Shown here one piece after another: positions 53,477 to 63,089 of a stretch of DNA of 64,000 nucleotides. The first letter of the stretch is position 1. Every line of letters begins with the position of its first letter. Origin of the DNA: an uncultured Tateyamaria sp. (lineage in GTDB: Bacteria > Pseudomonadota > Alphaproteobacteria > Rhodobacterales > Rhodobacteraceae); contig NZ_CANMBJ010000004.1 in NCBI RefSeq assembly GCF_947496075.1, positions 496,001-560,000 on the forward strand. Direction: 5' to 3'. The position numbers and the translations under genes are program-made. The notes under the pieces were generated by a model that saw only the letters and a list, made by a program, of their open reading frames with translations, was not told the DNA's origin and did no database searches.

Positions 53477-54502
53477 CTAGCCCGCGACCGCAAAACGCAT
53501 CCGGTAGGTGTTCGGCGATACGCCTGTCAGCTTTTTGAATACTTTTCGAAAGGCGGCAGGGTCTTCATAGCCGATGCTCCACGCGATCTGATCGACGGTT
53601 TGCTGCGTCAGTTCGAGGCTCTCACGCGCCTTGGCGATGCGGACATTCTGGACATATTGGGTGGGCTTCAACCCGGTTGCCGAAGAAAACCGGCGCAGAA
53701 ATGTACGTTCGCCCAAGCCTGCAATTGCAGACAGTTCGGCCAAACTATGGGCCGTGGCCGGTTGTGCATGCACATGTTGTTGGGCCTGCAGAACAGGGCC
53801 GTCTCTGTGATCGAAGCGGGGCAGAAATTGCGCAAATGGCCGCTGAGAGCTGCGAGGTGGATCGACAAGCAGAAATCGCGCGGTCGCCAGCATGATGCTT
53901 GGCCCCATCAGGCGTTCGACAAGCGTCAGACCAAGGTCGGTCCACGCAAGAATCCCACCCGCCGTGATGATGTCGCCATCGTCCAGAACCATGTGTCGCT
54001 CGGCCACGTCGATTTTGGGAAAGCGGCGCGACAGCTGGTCGGCAAATGCCCAGTGGGTCGTGATCTTGCGTCCATCCAGCAGTCCGGTGTCGGCCAGGAC
54101 AAACGCGCCGGCACATACCGAACAGATCCGCGTACCAGCGCCGTGCCAGCTATTCAGCCAGGCAGCCTCTTCAGGCATGTCAGACATCTGATCGGGCATA
54201 ACGATGCTCGGTGGCAGGATGATGTAGTCAAGCCTGTGACCCTGCCCGGGATGGCTGTCCCAGCTGCAGGCCGGTGGGGCATCCGGGTTGCTGACATTTC
54301 GGGTCCAGTGGGTGACGCGAATGTATGACCGCTCCGCCTCGGCCGTCCAATCCGTAGCGATCCGGAACAGATCCGTCATGCCGTACACGGATGACAATTG
54401 GCAGCCCGGATAAGCGAGCAGGCCGATTTCGGCGACGCATCTCATCATCTGATTGTCAGTTTTGCCTTGGTATTTGTCAATATCGCCAATCCTGAACGCC
54501 AT
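53477..54502 (-). CDS. GlxA-type AraC regulator (DJ-1/PfpI domain plus HTH)
   Basis: A 341-residue protein: N-terminal class I glutamine amidotransferase-like domain (about 22-200, with ICSVCAGAFVLADTGLLDGRK containing the usual Cys) and C-terminal AraC double HTH (SLAELSAIAGLGERTFLRRF; QIAWSIGYEDPAAFRKVFKKLTGVSP). This is the GlxA arrangement. ATG codons near 54448 would give the family's usual shorter N-terminus. It is divergent from the haloperoxidase-like gene 58 nt away and is its likely regulator. Confidence 0.9.
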   Translation of the reverse strand: MAFRIGDIDKYQGKTDNQMMRCVAEIGLLAYPGCQLSSVYGMTDLFRIATDWTAEAERSYIRVTHWTRNVSNPDAPPACSWDSHPGQGHRLDYIILPPSIVMPDQMSDMPEEAAWLNSWHGAGTRICSVCAGAFVLADTGLLDGRKITTHWAFADQLSRRFPKIDVAERHMVLDDGDIITAGGILAWTDLGLTLVERLMGPSIMLATARFLLVDPPRSSQRPFAQFLPRFDHRDGPVLQAQQHVHAQPATAHSLAELSAIAGLGERTFLRRFSSATGLKPTQYVQNVRIAKARESLELTQQTVDQIAWSIGYEDPAAFRKVFKKLTGVSPNTYRMRFAVAG

Positions 54503-54560
54503 TTGAACCGCCTAAATCTCATCCTGTCGAAACAACGACATCAACTTTGGAGCTGTACCG

Positions 54561-55529
54561 ATGACTGAACAGACCAACACCAAATTCACACCCAACCGGC
54601 GCGATGTGCTGCTGATGGGTACGGCCGCTTCGGTCGCCTTGGCCTTGCCATCCATCGCACTGGCGCAATCACAAATCGATCTGAAAGGAACTGATCCAAT
54701 GTCTACTTTCACCACAACCGACGGAACCGAAATCTTCTACAAGGACTGGGGCCCGAGAGATGGCCAACCCATCTTTTTCCACCATGGCTGGCCGCTTTCC
54801 AGCGATGACTGGGACAATCAGATGCTGTTCTTCGCGTCAAAAGGTTACCGCGTCATCGCTCATGACCGCCGTGGGCATGGCCGCTCGGCCCAGACTGATG
54901 TCGGTCACGACATGGATACCTATGCCGCTGATGTGGCGGCATTGGTCAAAGAGTTAGACCTGCAAAATGCAGTTCATATCGGCCACTCGACCGGCGGTGG
55001 GGAGGCAGCACGATATGTCGCGCGTGCCGAACCCGGGCGCGTCGCCAAGGCCGCTTTGCTTGGGGCGATCCCTCCGCTGATGTTGCAGACCGATGCGAAC
55101 CCCGATGGCATTCCCAAGGAGGTCTTTGACGGGTTTCGGTCCGCCTTGGCTGCAAATCGTGCACAGTTTTATCTTGATGTGCCATCGGGTCCGTTCTTCG
55201 GTTTCAACCGCGAAGGGGCCGAGGTGAGCCAGGGCCAGATCCAGAACTGGTGGCGCCAGGGCATGATGGGCAGCGCATCCGCGCACTACCAGTGCATAGA
55301 AGTCTTTTCTGAAACTGACCAGACCGAGGACCTCAAGGCAATCGATGTGCCGGTGCTTGTTATGCACGGCTCTGACGACCAGGTGGTGCCGATATCGAAT
55401 TCGGCAGAGAAGGCCGTGAAGCTTTTGAAGAACGGGACTTTGAAGGTTTATGACGGGCTGTCACACGGGTTCTTCGCCACGCATCCAGACGTCGTCAACA
55501 CAGATCTGTTGGGGTTCATCGAAGCCTGA
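54561..55529 (+). CDS. Tat-exported cofactor-free haloperoxidase-like alpha/beta hydrolase
   Basis: A 322-residue protein. After a twin-arginine-type signal (NRRDVLLMG, hydrophobic run, ALA) comes a complete non-haem chloroperoxidase-type hydrolase beginning [19 protein letters not shown], with [10 protein letters not shown], the nucleophile elbow GHSTGGG, a GSDD acid and [11 protein letters not shown] with the catalytic His. Most homologues start at the internal MSTFTT and stay in the cytoplasm. GGAG lies 8 nt before the ATG at 54561. Likely a perhydrolase or esterase. Confidence 0.9.
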   Translation: MTEQTNTKFTPNRRDVLLMGTAASVALALPSIALAQSQIDLKGTDPMSTFTTTDGTEIFYKDWGPRDGQPIFFHHGWPLSSDDWDNQMLFFASKGYRVIAHDRRGHGRSAQTDVGHDMDTYAADVAALVKELDLQNAVHIGHSTGGGEAARYVARAEPGRVAKAALLGAIPPLMLQTDANPDGIPKEVFDGFRSALAANRAQFYLDVPSGPFFGFNREGAEVSQGQIQNWWRQGMMGSASAHYQCIEVFSETDQTEDLKAIDVPVLVMHGSDDQVVPISNSAEKAVKLLKNGTLKVYDGLSHGFFATHPDVVNTDLLGFIEA

Positions 55530-55538
55530 TCACAAATG

Positions 55539-55566
55539 GCTGCGGAGGAGGCATGTCCTCCGCAGC
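55539..55566 (+). terminator. Terminator after the haloperoxidase-like gene
   Basis: GCTGCGGAGGA (55539-55549) and TCCTCCGCAGC (55556-55566) form a perfect 11-bp stem with a 6-nt loop, followed by TTTA. It lies 10 nt after the stop codon at 55529. Confidence 0.75.
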
Positions 55567-56396
55567 TTTAGACGAAGCGGCCATTGGCGCCGTTGCAGCG
55601 AAAGGTCGCTTCGTCCCGCAGCGTGCAAGCCCGCTGGCCGTCTGACTTTGCGGTTGCGGCGAAGGTCCGGTCTGGTGAAACTGCGCCGCAGCGCTTGACG
55701 ATGAAGCGAATGGCTGGTTTGGGCCGCTTCTACTTGAGGAGATAGACGCAACGTTCGCAATGACGGCCAAACCATTGCGCAAAAACAATACAATTTGTGT
55801 GGCCTTGATGAACCCGAGATTGCCCTCATGCACGGCAGCATTTGAGTCAGGTAGCTCACTGCTTAAGAACGACACCCGCTTCTGTCATTTCAAATACCTC
55901 CAGATGAATACCGGACGCCGAAGCCCCCTGTCGGACCGCTGCCTTTACCTGCTCCAGATGGGTCGGATCCGACATGGCAGCATCTAGCGCGACGCTGACC
56001 AAGATGGTCTGCTGATAGTGCGCCTTGGCCATCTCCTGTTGGGTTGCATTGTCTGATGAAAGCAGTGCAGGAAATGTGGCAATCGCAGGGTTTTCAGCTA
56101 TCTCCCGTCACACGCGCTGAAGGTGAATTTAGCACGTAGGTTAATGCTATCGGAACACTTGAAAAGGTCCAACAACTTGCCGTCTGCATTGTCTGGCAGA
56201 GGGGAAGTAGCTAAGCGAACCCTAGATGGAAGCCGACAATCAGTTCAGTTGCTGTTTCGGTCGAAAGGACCAATGCAAATAACATGTTCGAAACAGAAGA
56301 AAGACCTGCGCGCGCAGGGCACGGCACTCCAAGCCGGGAACGAAACACATCCGATGGCCCCGAAAAGCGCAAGAATGTCGCTACATCGTTTCAGAG
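55567..56396 (-). other. Intergenic region with one protein-like minus-strand fragment
   Basis: About 830 nt. On the minus strand, about 55856-56105, a frame reads ENPAIATFPALLSSDNATQ, then MAKAHYQQTILVSVALDAAM and ends EMTEAGVVLKQ. It looks like the C-terminal end of a real protein but is cut by a stop upstream and has no spaced ribosome site before its only ATG (56032). The family is not recognised. The rest shows nothing supported. Confidence 0.35.
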
Positions 56397-57476
56397 TCAG
56401 AGACCGGTGGCCAATCGAACTTGTGTGTCCGCGTCAAAAACGGTTGCGCAGCCGCGGTCGAACGAAAGCGGAACCCGGTTCGAGCCCGGCGCAAATCGTG
56501 CTGGCATACGTGCCAAAACGTCGACACCGGCCCATTCGAATGTCAGAAACGTGTCTGACCCGGTGTCTTCCATCATGCTTGGGTTGGCCTCAACGAGCGC
56601 ACTTTCTTCGGCAACGCTGAAATGCTCCGGTCGGACACCGACAAGCACGTCCTGTGGCACGTTGGAGAGTGAGGTTGCGATCCGGCTATCGCCTATCTGC
56701 AAGTGCCCATCTGCAAAGGTTGCCGGGATCAAGTTCATCGGCGGCGACCCCATAAAGTCTGCCACAAAGGTATTGGCGGGCATGTCATAGATCTCGGTCG
56801 GTGTCCCGATCTGCTGCACATGGCCACCCTTCAGAACGACGATCCGGCTTGCGAGTGTCATGGCTTCGACCTGATCATGGGTGACGTAGACGATGCTTGC
56901 GCCTGTCTGCATGTACAACCTTTTGATCTCCGCGCGCATCTCGACACGTAGCTTCGCGTCCAGGTTCGAAAGCGGCTCATCGAACAGGAACAGCCTTGGG
57001 TCCCGTACCAACGCGCGCCCCATCGCAACGCGCTGGCGTTGCCCGCCGGACAGCTGGCTCGGTTTCCGCTCCAGTAGATGGTCAATTTGCAGCAACTCGG
57101 CCACAGAAATGATTTTCTGCTGCATCTTGGCCTTCGGCATACCGCGGATCTTCATCCCGAAACCGATATTCTCACCCACGCTCATGGTCGGATAAAGAGC
57201 GTAGGATTGGAACACCATCGCGATGTCGCGGTCCTTGGGTGGTTCTTGCGTCACGTCGCGCCCACCGATGAAGAGTTGGCCCGAACTGATCTCTTCCAGC
57301 CCCGCGATGCAATTCAGCAGCGTAGACTTGCCGCACCCCGAGGGACCGACAAGCACAAGGAATTCACCCTCGGCCATATCGATATCAAGATCGTGCAAAA
57401 CCTCGACTGCGCCGTAGGTTTTGCGCAAACCACGCACCGATAGGGCAAGGGGGGTATCAGTGTCATCGAGGGCCAT
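56397..57476 (-). CDS. Alpha-glucoside ABC transporter ATP-binding protein (MalK/UgpC type)
   Basis: A 359-residue ATPase: Walker A GPSGCGKST (44-52), signature LSGGQRQRVAMGRAL, Walker B LFLFDEPLSNLD, switch His in VTHDQVEAMTL, then the C-terminal TOBE/OB regulatory domain that marks the CUT1 (MalK/UgpC) group. It energises the permeases at 61481-63980, which lie across the divergent LacI-glucosidase promoter. It overlaps the lacI-type gene end by 14 nt. Confidence 0.94.
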   Translation of the reverse strand: MALDDTDTPLALSVRGLRKTYGAVEVLHDLDIDMAEGEFLVLVGPSGCGKSTLLNCIAGLEEISSGQLFIGGRDVTQEPPKDRDIAMVFQSYALYPTMSVGENIGFGMKIRGMPKAKMQQKIISVAELLQIDHLLERKPSQLSGGQRQRVAMGRALVRDPRLFLFDEPLSNLDAKLRVEMRAEIKRLYMQTGASIVYVTHDQVEAMTLASRIVVLKGGHVQQIGTPTEIYDMPANTFVADFMGSPPMNLIPATFADGHLQIGDSRIATSLSNVPQDVLVGVRPEHFSVAEESALVEANPSMMEDTGSDTFLTFEWAGVDVLARMPARFAPGSNRVPLSFDRGCATVFDADTQVRLATGL

Positions 57477-58503
57477 CGGATATCTCCGGTTTTGGGGCGG
57501 GCCCGGTAGAGCCGCGAATGATCAGATCGGCCTTCAGCGTCACCTGAAGCTCATGTGCCGGGGTGCCGTTCAAGTGATCGACCAACATATGCGCCAGCGG
57601 TGCGCAGGCATCACGCATCGGCGCGCGCGTGACCGTCAGCGCCGGTTCGAAATTGATTGCGCGGGTTTGCGGCAGCGCGTCATCGTGGGCCATGACCGAT
57701 ACATCGCCGGGCACACTCAGCCCGCGATCGCGAATGGCACGCATGGCGCCCGCCGCAATAACGGTCGATGCACAGATAATGGCGGTCGGCGGGGTGGCCG
57801 CTGACAGAAGATCAAGCGCCTGAGAATAGCCGTGGCTTTCCAGGCTCGCGCCTGTCCTTATCAGGTCTTTGTTCAATCCGAAATCTTCCATCGCGGCCTC
57901 GAACGCGGCGAGGCGATCATGCGCAAACGCGGCCGACACTTCGCCGTTGATCAGTGCAATTCGCCGATGGCCCAACTGCGCCAGAAGCCGAACGGAATCA
58001 GTCGAGACCGAAAAATTATCTATCCCGAAAGTCGGGTAGTTCGGGCACGCCCGATCCTGACCGTGTAGCACAAATGGGATGCCACGCTCTTGCAGAAAAG
58101 AGACCCTGGGGTCGTCAGGGACCGGCGCATTTAAAATGAAGCCATCGAGGACATCGCGTTCCAGCATCCGCTGATAGGGCAGCACTGGATCCTCTGCCTG
58201 ATCGACGGCCAGTACCAGATCGGTTTCCCGCTCAGACAGCGCGGCCGTTAGCCCTGTTAACATCTCAAAGAAAGTCTGGTCGGCACTCATGTCCGGCTTG
58301 ATCTTTACGATCATGCCGACCATTCCGGAACGCCCGGTCACAAGCCGTTGCGCCACTCGGTTCGGGCGGTAGCCGAGCCGATCTGCAGCCTCCCGCACCC
58401 TATTGCGGGTTGTTTCTTTGACCTCGGGAAACCCATTCAAAGCACGACTGACGGTTGCCACCGACAGCCCAAGCTCTTCCCCGATTTTCTTCAGCGTTGC
58501 CAA
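57463..58503 (-). CDS. LacI-family repressor of the alpha-glucoside cluster
   Basis: A 346-residue regulator: N-terminal HTH ATLKKIGEELGLSVATVSRAL with hinge region at about 45-60, then a periplasmic-binding-protein-like sensor. This is the AglR/ThuR type found with alpha-glucoside transport genes in alphaproteobacteria. Its start faces the GH13 gene across 142 nt that hold two operator-like palindromes, and it is followed by the transporter ATPase gene. Confidence 0.93.
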   Translation of the reverse strand: MATLKKIGEELGLSVATVSRALNGFPEVKETTRNRVREAADRLGYRPNRVAQRLVTGRSGMVGMIVKIKPDMSADQTFFEMLTGLTAALSERETDLVLAVDQAEDPVLPYQRMLERDVLDGFILNAPVPDDPRVSFLQERGIPFVLHGQDRACPNYPTFGIDNFSVSTDSVRLLAQLGHRRIALINGEVSAAFAHDRLAAFEAAMEDFGLNKDLIRTGASLESHGYSQALDLLSAATPPTAIICASTVIAAGAMRAIRDRGLSVPGDVSVMAHDDALPQTRAINFEPALTVTRAPMRDACAPLAHMLVDHLNGTPAHELQVTLKADLIIRGSTGPAPKPEISDGPR

Positions 58504-58514
58504 GGGTTGGCCTC

Positions 58515-58524
58515 AAAGCGTTTT
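58515..58524. promoter_or_regulatory. LacI operator candidate 1
   Basis: AAAGCGTTTT, a near-perfect version of the AAAACGTTTT palindrome typical of LacI-family sites (central CG). It lies just upstream of the repressor gene start, fitting autoregulation. Confidence 0.6.
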
Positions 58525-58582
58525 AAAAAACTGCGCGCGTTGTGCAAAAACAGTGCCAGCATACATCAAAGAAGGCAAATTT

Positions 58583-58592
58583 AAAACGTTTT
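58583..58592. promoter_or_regulatory. LacI operator candidate 2
   Basis: AAAACGTTTT, a perfect palindrome extended to TTAAAACGTTTTGAA, 68 nt from the first site and upstream of the alpha-glucosidase gene. The pair could allow looping repression of both directions. Confidence 0.65.
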
Positions 58593-58645
58593 GAATAGTG
58601 TTGGATTTCTTGATACATTCTCCGCAGAATCGTCCGGAGGTTTTC

Positions 58646-60265
58646 ATGTCAGACTGGTGGCGCAACGCCGTGATCTATCAAGTTTACCCGCGGTCCTTTC
58701 ACGACTCAGACGGCGACGGCGTTGGGGACCTGAAGGGCATCACTCGTCGCCTGCCGCACATCGCCTCTCTTGGTGTCGACTGCATCTGGTTAAGCCCTGT
58801 CTTCACGTCGCCGCAAAAGGACATGGGCTACGATGTGTCTGACTATTGCGATGTTGATCCGCTCTTCGGCACGTTGGCGGATTTCGACGCGCTCATCGCC
58901 GAGGCGCATAGCCTGGGCCTGAAAGTCATCACTGATCAAGTCCTGTCCCACACCTCTGACCAGCACCCATGGTTTCGCGAAGCGCGCGTCAGCCGCGACA
59001 ACCCAAAGGCTGACTGGTATGTCTGGGCCGACCCGCAGCCCGACGGATCACCTCCGACGAACTGGCACAGCCATTTTGGCGGGGCGGCATGGGAATTCGA
59101 TCCGCAGCGCGGACAGTACTACCTGCACAACTTCCTCGCCGCGCAGCCCGATCTGAATTTTCATAATCCAGACGTACAGGACGCGATCCTGGATACATGC
59201 CGCTTCTGGCTCGAGCGTGGGCTTGATGGCTTCCGTCTCGATACCGTGAACTACTACGTTCACGACCAGCAGCTACGATCGAACCCGCCGGCGCAGGTCG
59301 CGCCGCAGGTGATGGCGACTGACCTCTTCGGGATGCAGGACAACATCTACAATAAGAACAGACCCGAAAATCTGGCCTTTCTGGAACGGTTGCGTGCACT
59401 GACCGATGAATACGCTGATATCATGATGGTCGGGGAAGTGGGCGACATTGGCACCCGCTCCATCCGCATCATGGGTGAGTACACCGAAGGCAGCGCGCGC
59501 CTGCACATGGCCTACAGTTTCGCCATGCTCAGCCCGGAATTCAGTGCCGATCACTTCCGCACCTGCATCGAAGGTTTCCAGCAGGGGGCACCGGGTGGGC
59601 ACCCCAAATGGTCCTTTTCGAACCACGATGTAGAACGCCATGTCAGCCGCTGGTCGCAACACGCAACCTCCGAAGATGATATTGCGCGGCTGGCCTGCGC
59701 GATGCTGATGTCCTTTGAGGGCGCGATTGGCATCTACCAAGGCGAGGAATTGGGCCAGACCGAGACCGAATTGGTTTACGAAGAGCTGACCGATCCGCCT
59801 GCGTTGCGATTCTGGCCCGGCATCAAGGGCCGCGACGGCTGCAGGACGCCCATGGTTTGGGAGGCCGAGGCGCCGAACGCGGGCTTCACCTCTGGCAATC
59901 CCTGGCTGCCCGTTAAAGCTCCGCAAGCGGCCCGTGCCGTCGATCTTCAGGAGGTGGCCAACGACTCGGTCCTGCATTTCTATCGCAACGCCATCGCCTT
60001 CCGCAAAGCCAACCCTGCGCTGCAATCGGGCCGCACCGCGTTCCTGACGGCCCCAAAGGCGGTTCTCGCTTTCCGGCGTGAGACCGCCGAACAGACGCTC
60101 ACTTGCGCCTTTAACTTGTCGAAAGAGCCGCTGACGCTGACCCTCTCGGAAGCCGCCAACCTGACGGGTCCGTACAATGCGGCGCTTGAAAACCAAACCC
60201 TCACGCTGCCCGGCAACGGGTTCGCCTACCTCAGCCATGACGGGCACCTGTCCTTGTCCGCCTGA
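58646..60265 (+). CDS. GH13 alpha-glucosidase
   Basis: A 539-residue cytoplasmic glycoside hydrolase, family 13 (subfamily 23-like). Catalytic residues: nucleophile Asp199 in GFRLDTVNYY, acid/base Glu264 in MMVGEVG, and Asp328 in FSNHDVERH. N-terminal WWRNAVIYQVYPRSFHDSDGDGVGDLKGI is typical of oligo-1,6- and alpha-1,4-glucosidases. It should hydrolyse imported maltose-, trehalose- or sucrose-type glucosides to glucose. GGAGG lies 5 nt before the ATG. It is followed by the transporter genes. Confidence 0.95.
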   Translation: MSDWWRNAVIYQVYPRSFHDSDGDGVGDLKGITRRLPHIASLGVDCIWLSPVFTSPQKDMGYDVSDYCDVDPLFGTLADFDALIAEAHSLGLKVITDQVLSHTSDQHPWFREARVSRDNPKADWYVWADPQPDGSPPTNWHSHFGGAAWEFDPQRGQYYLHNFLAAQPDLNFHNPDVQDAILDTCRFWLERGLDGFRLDTVNYYVHDQQLRSNPPAQVAPQVMATDLFGMQDNIYNKNRPENLAFLERLRALTDEYADIMMVGEVGDIGTRSIRIMGEYTEGSARLHMAYSFAMLSPEFSADHFRTCIEGFQQGAPGGHPKWSFSNHDVERHVSRWSQHATSEDDIARLACAMLMSFEGAIGIYQGEELGQTETELVYEELTDPPALRFWPGIKGRDGCRTPMVWEAEAPNAGFTSGNPWLPVKAPQAARAVDLQEVANDSVLHFYRNAIAFRKANPALQSGRTAFLTAPKAVLAFRRETAEQTLTCAFNLSKEPLTLTLSEAANLTGPYNAALENQTLTLPGNGFAYLSHDGHLSLSA

Positions 60266-60287
60266 AACGCATCTCTGGGAGGATACC

Positions 60288-61445
60288 ATGAGAACGACCA
60301 CCATCCTGACCACCGCAGCGTGTCTGCTTACCACCGCGATCCCTGCCGCCGCCTTCGACGACGACAGCCTTACGATCTGGACCGGCAGCAACCGGGACCG
60401 CGATCAGCTTATGGCCGCCACCTCCGCCTTCACCGAAGACCTCGGGATCGAGGTAATCGTCGAGGTTGTCGATCCCGACCTGCCACAGAACTATCAGCAG
60501 GCAGCCGCCACCGGAGATGGCCCTGACATCTTGATGTGGGCCCACGACCGCTTTGGCGAATGGGCCAGCGGCGGCCTGATCCAGCCGGTTTCCCCCGCAG
60601 CCGGATGGGTCGAAGGTGTCCTTCCTTCCGCGATGGACGCGGTGCAGTTTGACGGGAAGACGTGGGGTTATCCCGTCGCGGTTGAGGCCGTCACGCTGGT
60701 CTACAATGCCGATGTGATCGATACCCCTCCTGCCTCGTTTGAAGAGATCATTGCAACCGGCGAAGCCAACATCCTCTGGGACTACAACAACACCTATTTC
60801 ACGATGCCGATGCTGATGGCAGGTGGCGGCTATGCCTTCCAGAAGGTCGATGGAAGCTATGATGGCAGCCAAACCGGTGTCGCCACTGACGGCGCAATCG
60901 CAGGTGCCGAGGTTCTGGCGGCGCTGTTCGAGAACGACATCATGCCCGAGGGCGTCGACTATGGTGTGATGGATAGTGCAATGGCCAGCGGCGATGTCGC
61001 CATGGTCCTCAATGGACCGTGGAGTTGGGACGGCTATGCCGATGCTGGTATCAATGTTGCTGTGGCTCCAATCCCGTCTGTAAACGGTAACACCGCGCCA
61101 CCCTTTCTGGGCGTCCTATCGCTTGGCATCAACGCGGCTACACCCAACGCCGATCTCGCGGTGGAACTGATCGAAAACTACCTGCTGACCGATGAGGGGC
61201 TGGCCACTTGGAACGCCAACGGAGCCCTGGGCGCAGTGGCCGACATCTCTGCCGCCGAAGCGCAAGGCGATCCGCTCGTCTCCGGAATGCTTGAGGTTGC
61301 GGCCAACGGTGTTCCGATGCCCTCGAACCCCGAAATGGGGGCCTTCTGGGCGGCCATGGGGCCCGCGCTGACGAACATCACATCGGGCACATCCGCGCCG
61401 GTCGATGCGCTGAACGACGCCGCCACGCGGATCATGGAAGAATAA
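60288..61445 (+). CDS. malE: Alpha-glucoside ABC transporter substrate-binding protein (MalE type)
   Basis: A 385-residue periplasmic protein with signal peptide (MRTTTILTTAACLLTTAIPAAA) and CUT1 binding-protein motifs: LTIWTGSNRDRDQL, GDGPDILMWAHDRFGEWA, KTWGYPVAVEAVTLVYN and MVLNGPWSWDGY, closely resembling MalE. Start at 60288 has GGAGG 5 nt upstream. It lies between the glucosidase and the two permease genes. Ligand is likely maltose/maltodextrin or a related alpha-glucoside. Confidence 0.92.
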   Translation: MRTTTILTTAACLLTTAIPAAAFDDDSLTIWTGSNRDRDQLMAATSAFTEDLGIEVIVEVVDPDLPQNYQQAAATGDGPDILMWAHDRFGEWASGGLIQPVSPAAGWVEGVLPSAMDAVQFDGKTWGYPVAVEAVTLVYNADVIDTPPASFEEIIATGEANILWDYNNTYFTMPMLMAGGGYAFQKVDGSYDGSQTGVATDGAIAGAEVLAALFENDIMPEGVDYGVMDSAMASGDVAMVLNGPWSWDGYADAGINVAVAPIPSVNGNTAPPFLGVLSLGINAATPNADLAVELIENYLLTDEGLATWNANGALGAVADISAAEAQGDPLVSGMLEVAANGVPMPSNPEMGAFWAAMGPALTNITSGTSAPVDALNDAATRIMEE

Positions 61446-61480
61446 GGTCCACGGGGTGGCCTTGTGCCTCCCCAATCGCC

Positions 61481-63007
61481 ATGACCACCCGCACCGATAT
61501 TCACGCACAGCCAGCCTCGGCCTTGCCTCGCGTCATGCTTGTCGCTGCGGTTTTTGCTGTGTTGTGCGCGGTGGCCTTCTATCTCTACCAGATCGCGCAA
61601 CCGCTCTTCGGGGCGATCGTTCTTGCTCTGGCGACAGGCTTCGCCGTCGTCTTCGGGGCCAGCCGCTTCTACGGCGCGCGGTTCATCTTTCCCGGCATCG
61701 CAGCGGTCCTGATCTTCATCGCCTTTCCGGTGATTTACACAATTTACATCGGGTTCACGAATTACAGCAGCTCCAACCTGCTGACTTACGACCGCACGGT
61801 CGAGGTCCTGACCTCACGCGCGTCGGTCGATCCGGCGACCGAGCAGCCTTTCGCCGTGGCACAGGATGATCGCGGCTACCGCATCTGGTTGCCCGAAAGC
61901 GCCCTTTTGTCCGAACCTGTCACCCTCACCGGCGAGGAAACCGCCACGCTTTCCGCGGCCCAGGCACCCGACACCCTGCTTGAAAGGCGCGCGGCTGTAC
62001 GCCTGCGCTCGGGCCTCCAAACCCTGACCCTGACGCTGCCCGATGGCACGAAGCTCCAAAACTCGGGCCTGCGGACATTCGGCACCGTCACGGCTGACTA
62101 CACCCGCACCGACCGGGATGAGTTGACACGCTTCGATGGCATGGTCTTGCGCGCTGACCATTCCACAGGCTTTTTCACCGACACTGCGGGTGAGCGGGTG
62201 CCGCCCGGTTGGCGGGTGCCGATTGGCTGGGACAACTTCGAACGCATTTTTCGGTCCGAAGGCATTCGTGGCCCGATGCTTCGCGTCTTCGTCTGGACGT
62301 TCTTCTTCGCCTTCGCCTCGGTCCTATTGACGTTCACTCTAGGCCTGACGCTTGCCGTCATCCTCCAATGGCCGCATCTGCGTTTCAAGGCGGTCTATCG
62401 GATTTTGCTGATCCTGCCCTATGCGGTGCCCGCCTTCATCTCGATCCTCGTATTTCGTGGGCTGTTCAACCAGAACTTTGGCGAGATCAATTTGATCCTT
62501 GAGGCGATCTTCGGCATCCGCCCGAATTGGTTCACCGACGGCACATTGGCGCGGACTATGGTTTTGGTGGTGAACACCTGGCTTGGCTACCCCTACATGA
62601 TGCTGCTGGCGATGGGGTTTCTTCAAAACGTGCCCGAAGATCACAAGAAATCCGCAGCACTCGAAGGGGCATCCTCTGTCCGCATCTTCTTTTCCATTAC
62701 GCTGCCGCAGATCATCCCGCCGTTCCTGCCGCTTCTGATCGCCAGCTTCGCGTTCAACTTCAACAATCTCGTCCTGATCTTCCTGCTGACCCGCGGCTTG
62801 CCCGACATTCCCGGCACCGTAATCCCAGCCGGCGAGACAGACATTCTGGCAAGCTTCACCTACCGCCTTGCCTTCGACAATGCCGGTCAGCAGTTCGGGT
62901 TGGCCGGGGCGATTACGCTGCTGATCTTCCTCGTCGTGGCTGCGATTTCCTATGCCAATTTCGTGGCGATGCGCCGCGCCGCTGAAAAACGGTCGGGGAG
63001 GGCGTGA
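61481..63007 (+). CDS. malF: Alpha-glucoside ABC transporter permease (MalF type)
   Basis: A 508-residue permease with about eight membrane helices and, as in MalF, a large periplasmic P2 domain between helices 3 and 4 (about residues 100-260; begins after IGFTNYSSSNLLTYDR). The ATPase-coupling EAA-type loop reads KKSAALEGASSVRIFFSITLP. It pairs with MalG and the ATPase at 56397-57476. Confidence 0.93.
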   Translation: MTTRTDIHAQPASALPRVMLVAAVFAVLCAVAFYLYQIAQPLFGAIVLALATGFAVVFGASRFYGARFIFPGIAAVLIFIAFPVIYTIYIGFTNYSSSNLLTYDRTVEVLTSRASVDPATEQPFAVAQDDRGYRIWLPESALLSEPVTLTGEETATLSAAQAPDTLLERRAAVRLRSGLQTLTLTLPDGTKLQNSGLRTFGTVTADYTRTDRDELTRFDGMVLRADHSTGFFTDTAGERVPPGWRVPIGWDNFERIFRSEGIRGPMLRVFVWTFFFAFASVLLTFTLGLTLAVILQWPHLRFKAVYRILLILPYAVPAFISILVFRGLFNQNFGEINLILEAIFGIRPNWFTDGTLARTMVLVVNTWLGYPYMMLLAMGFLQNVPEDHKKSAALEGASSVRIFFSITLPQIIPPFLPLLIASFAFNFNNLVLIFLLTRGLPDIPGTVIPAGETDILASFTYRLAFDNAGQQFGLAGAITLLIFLVVAAISYANFVAMRRAAEKRSGRA

Positions 63008-63089
63008 TGTATCGCGGCAAAGTATCTAGGATGTCGTCTGGATACACCGGTTTCGTATCCGGTAATCTCGGCATGCCGGGGCGCGTCTC

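Noticed and set aside
59273-60391. 372-residue minus-strand ORF
   Set aside because: Antisense shadow of the GH13 glucosidase, whose catalytic residues are intact.
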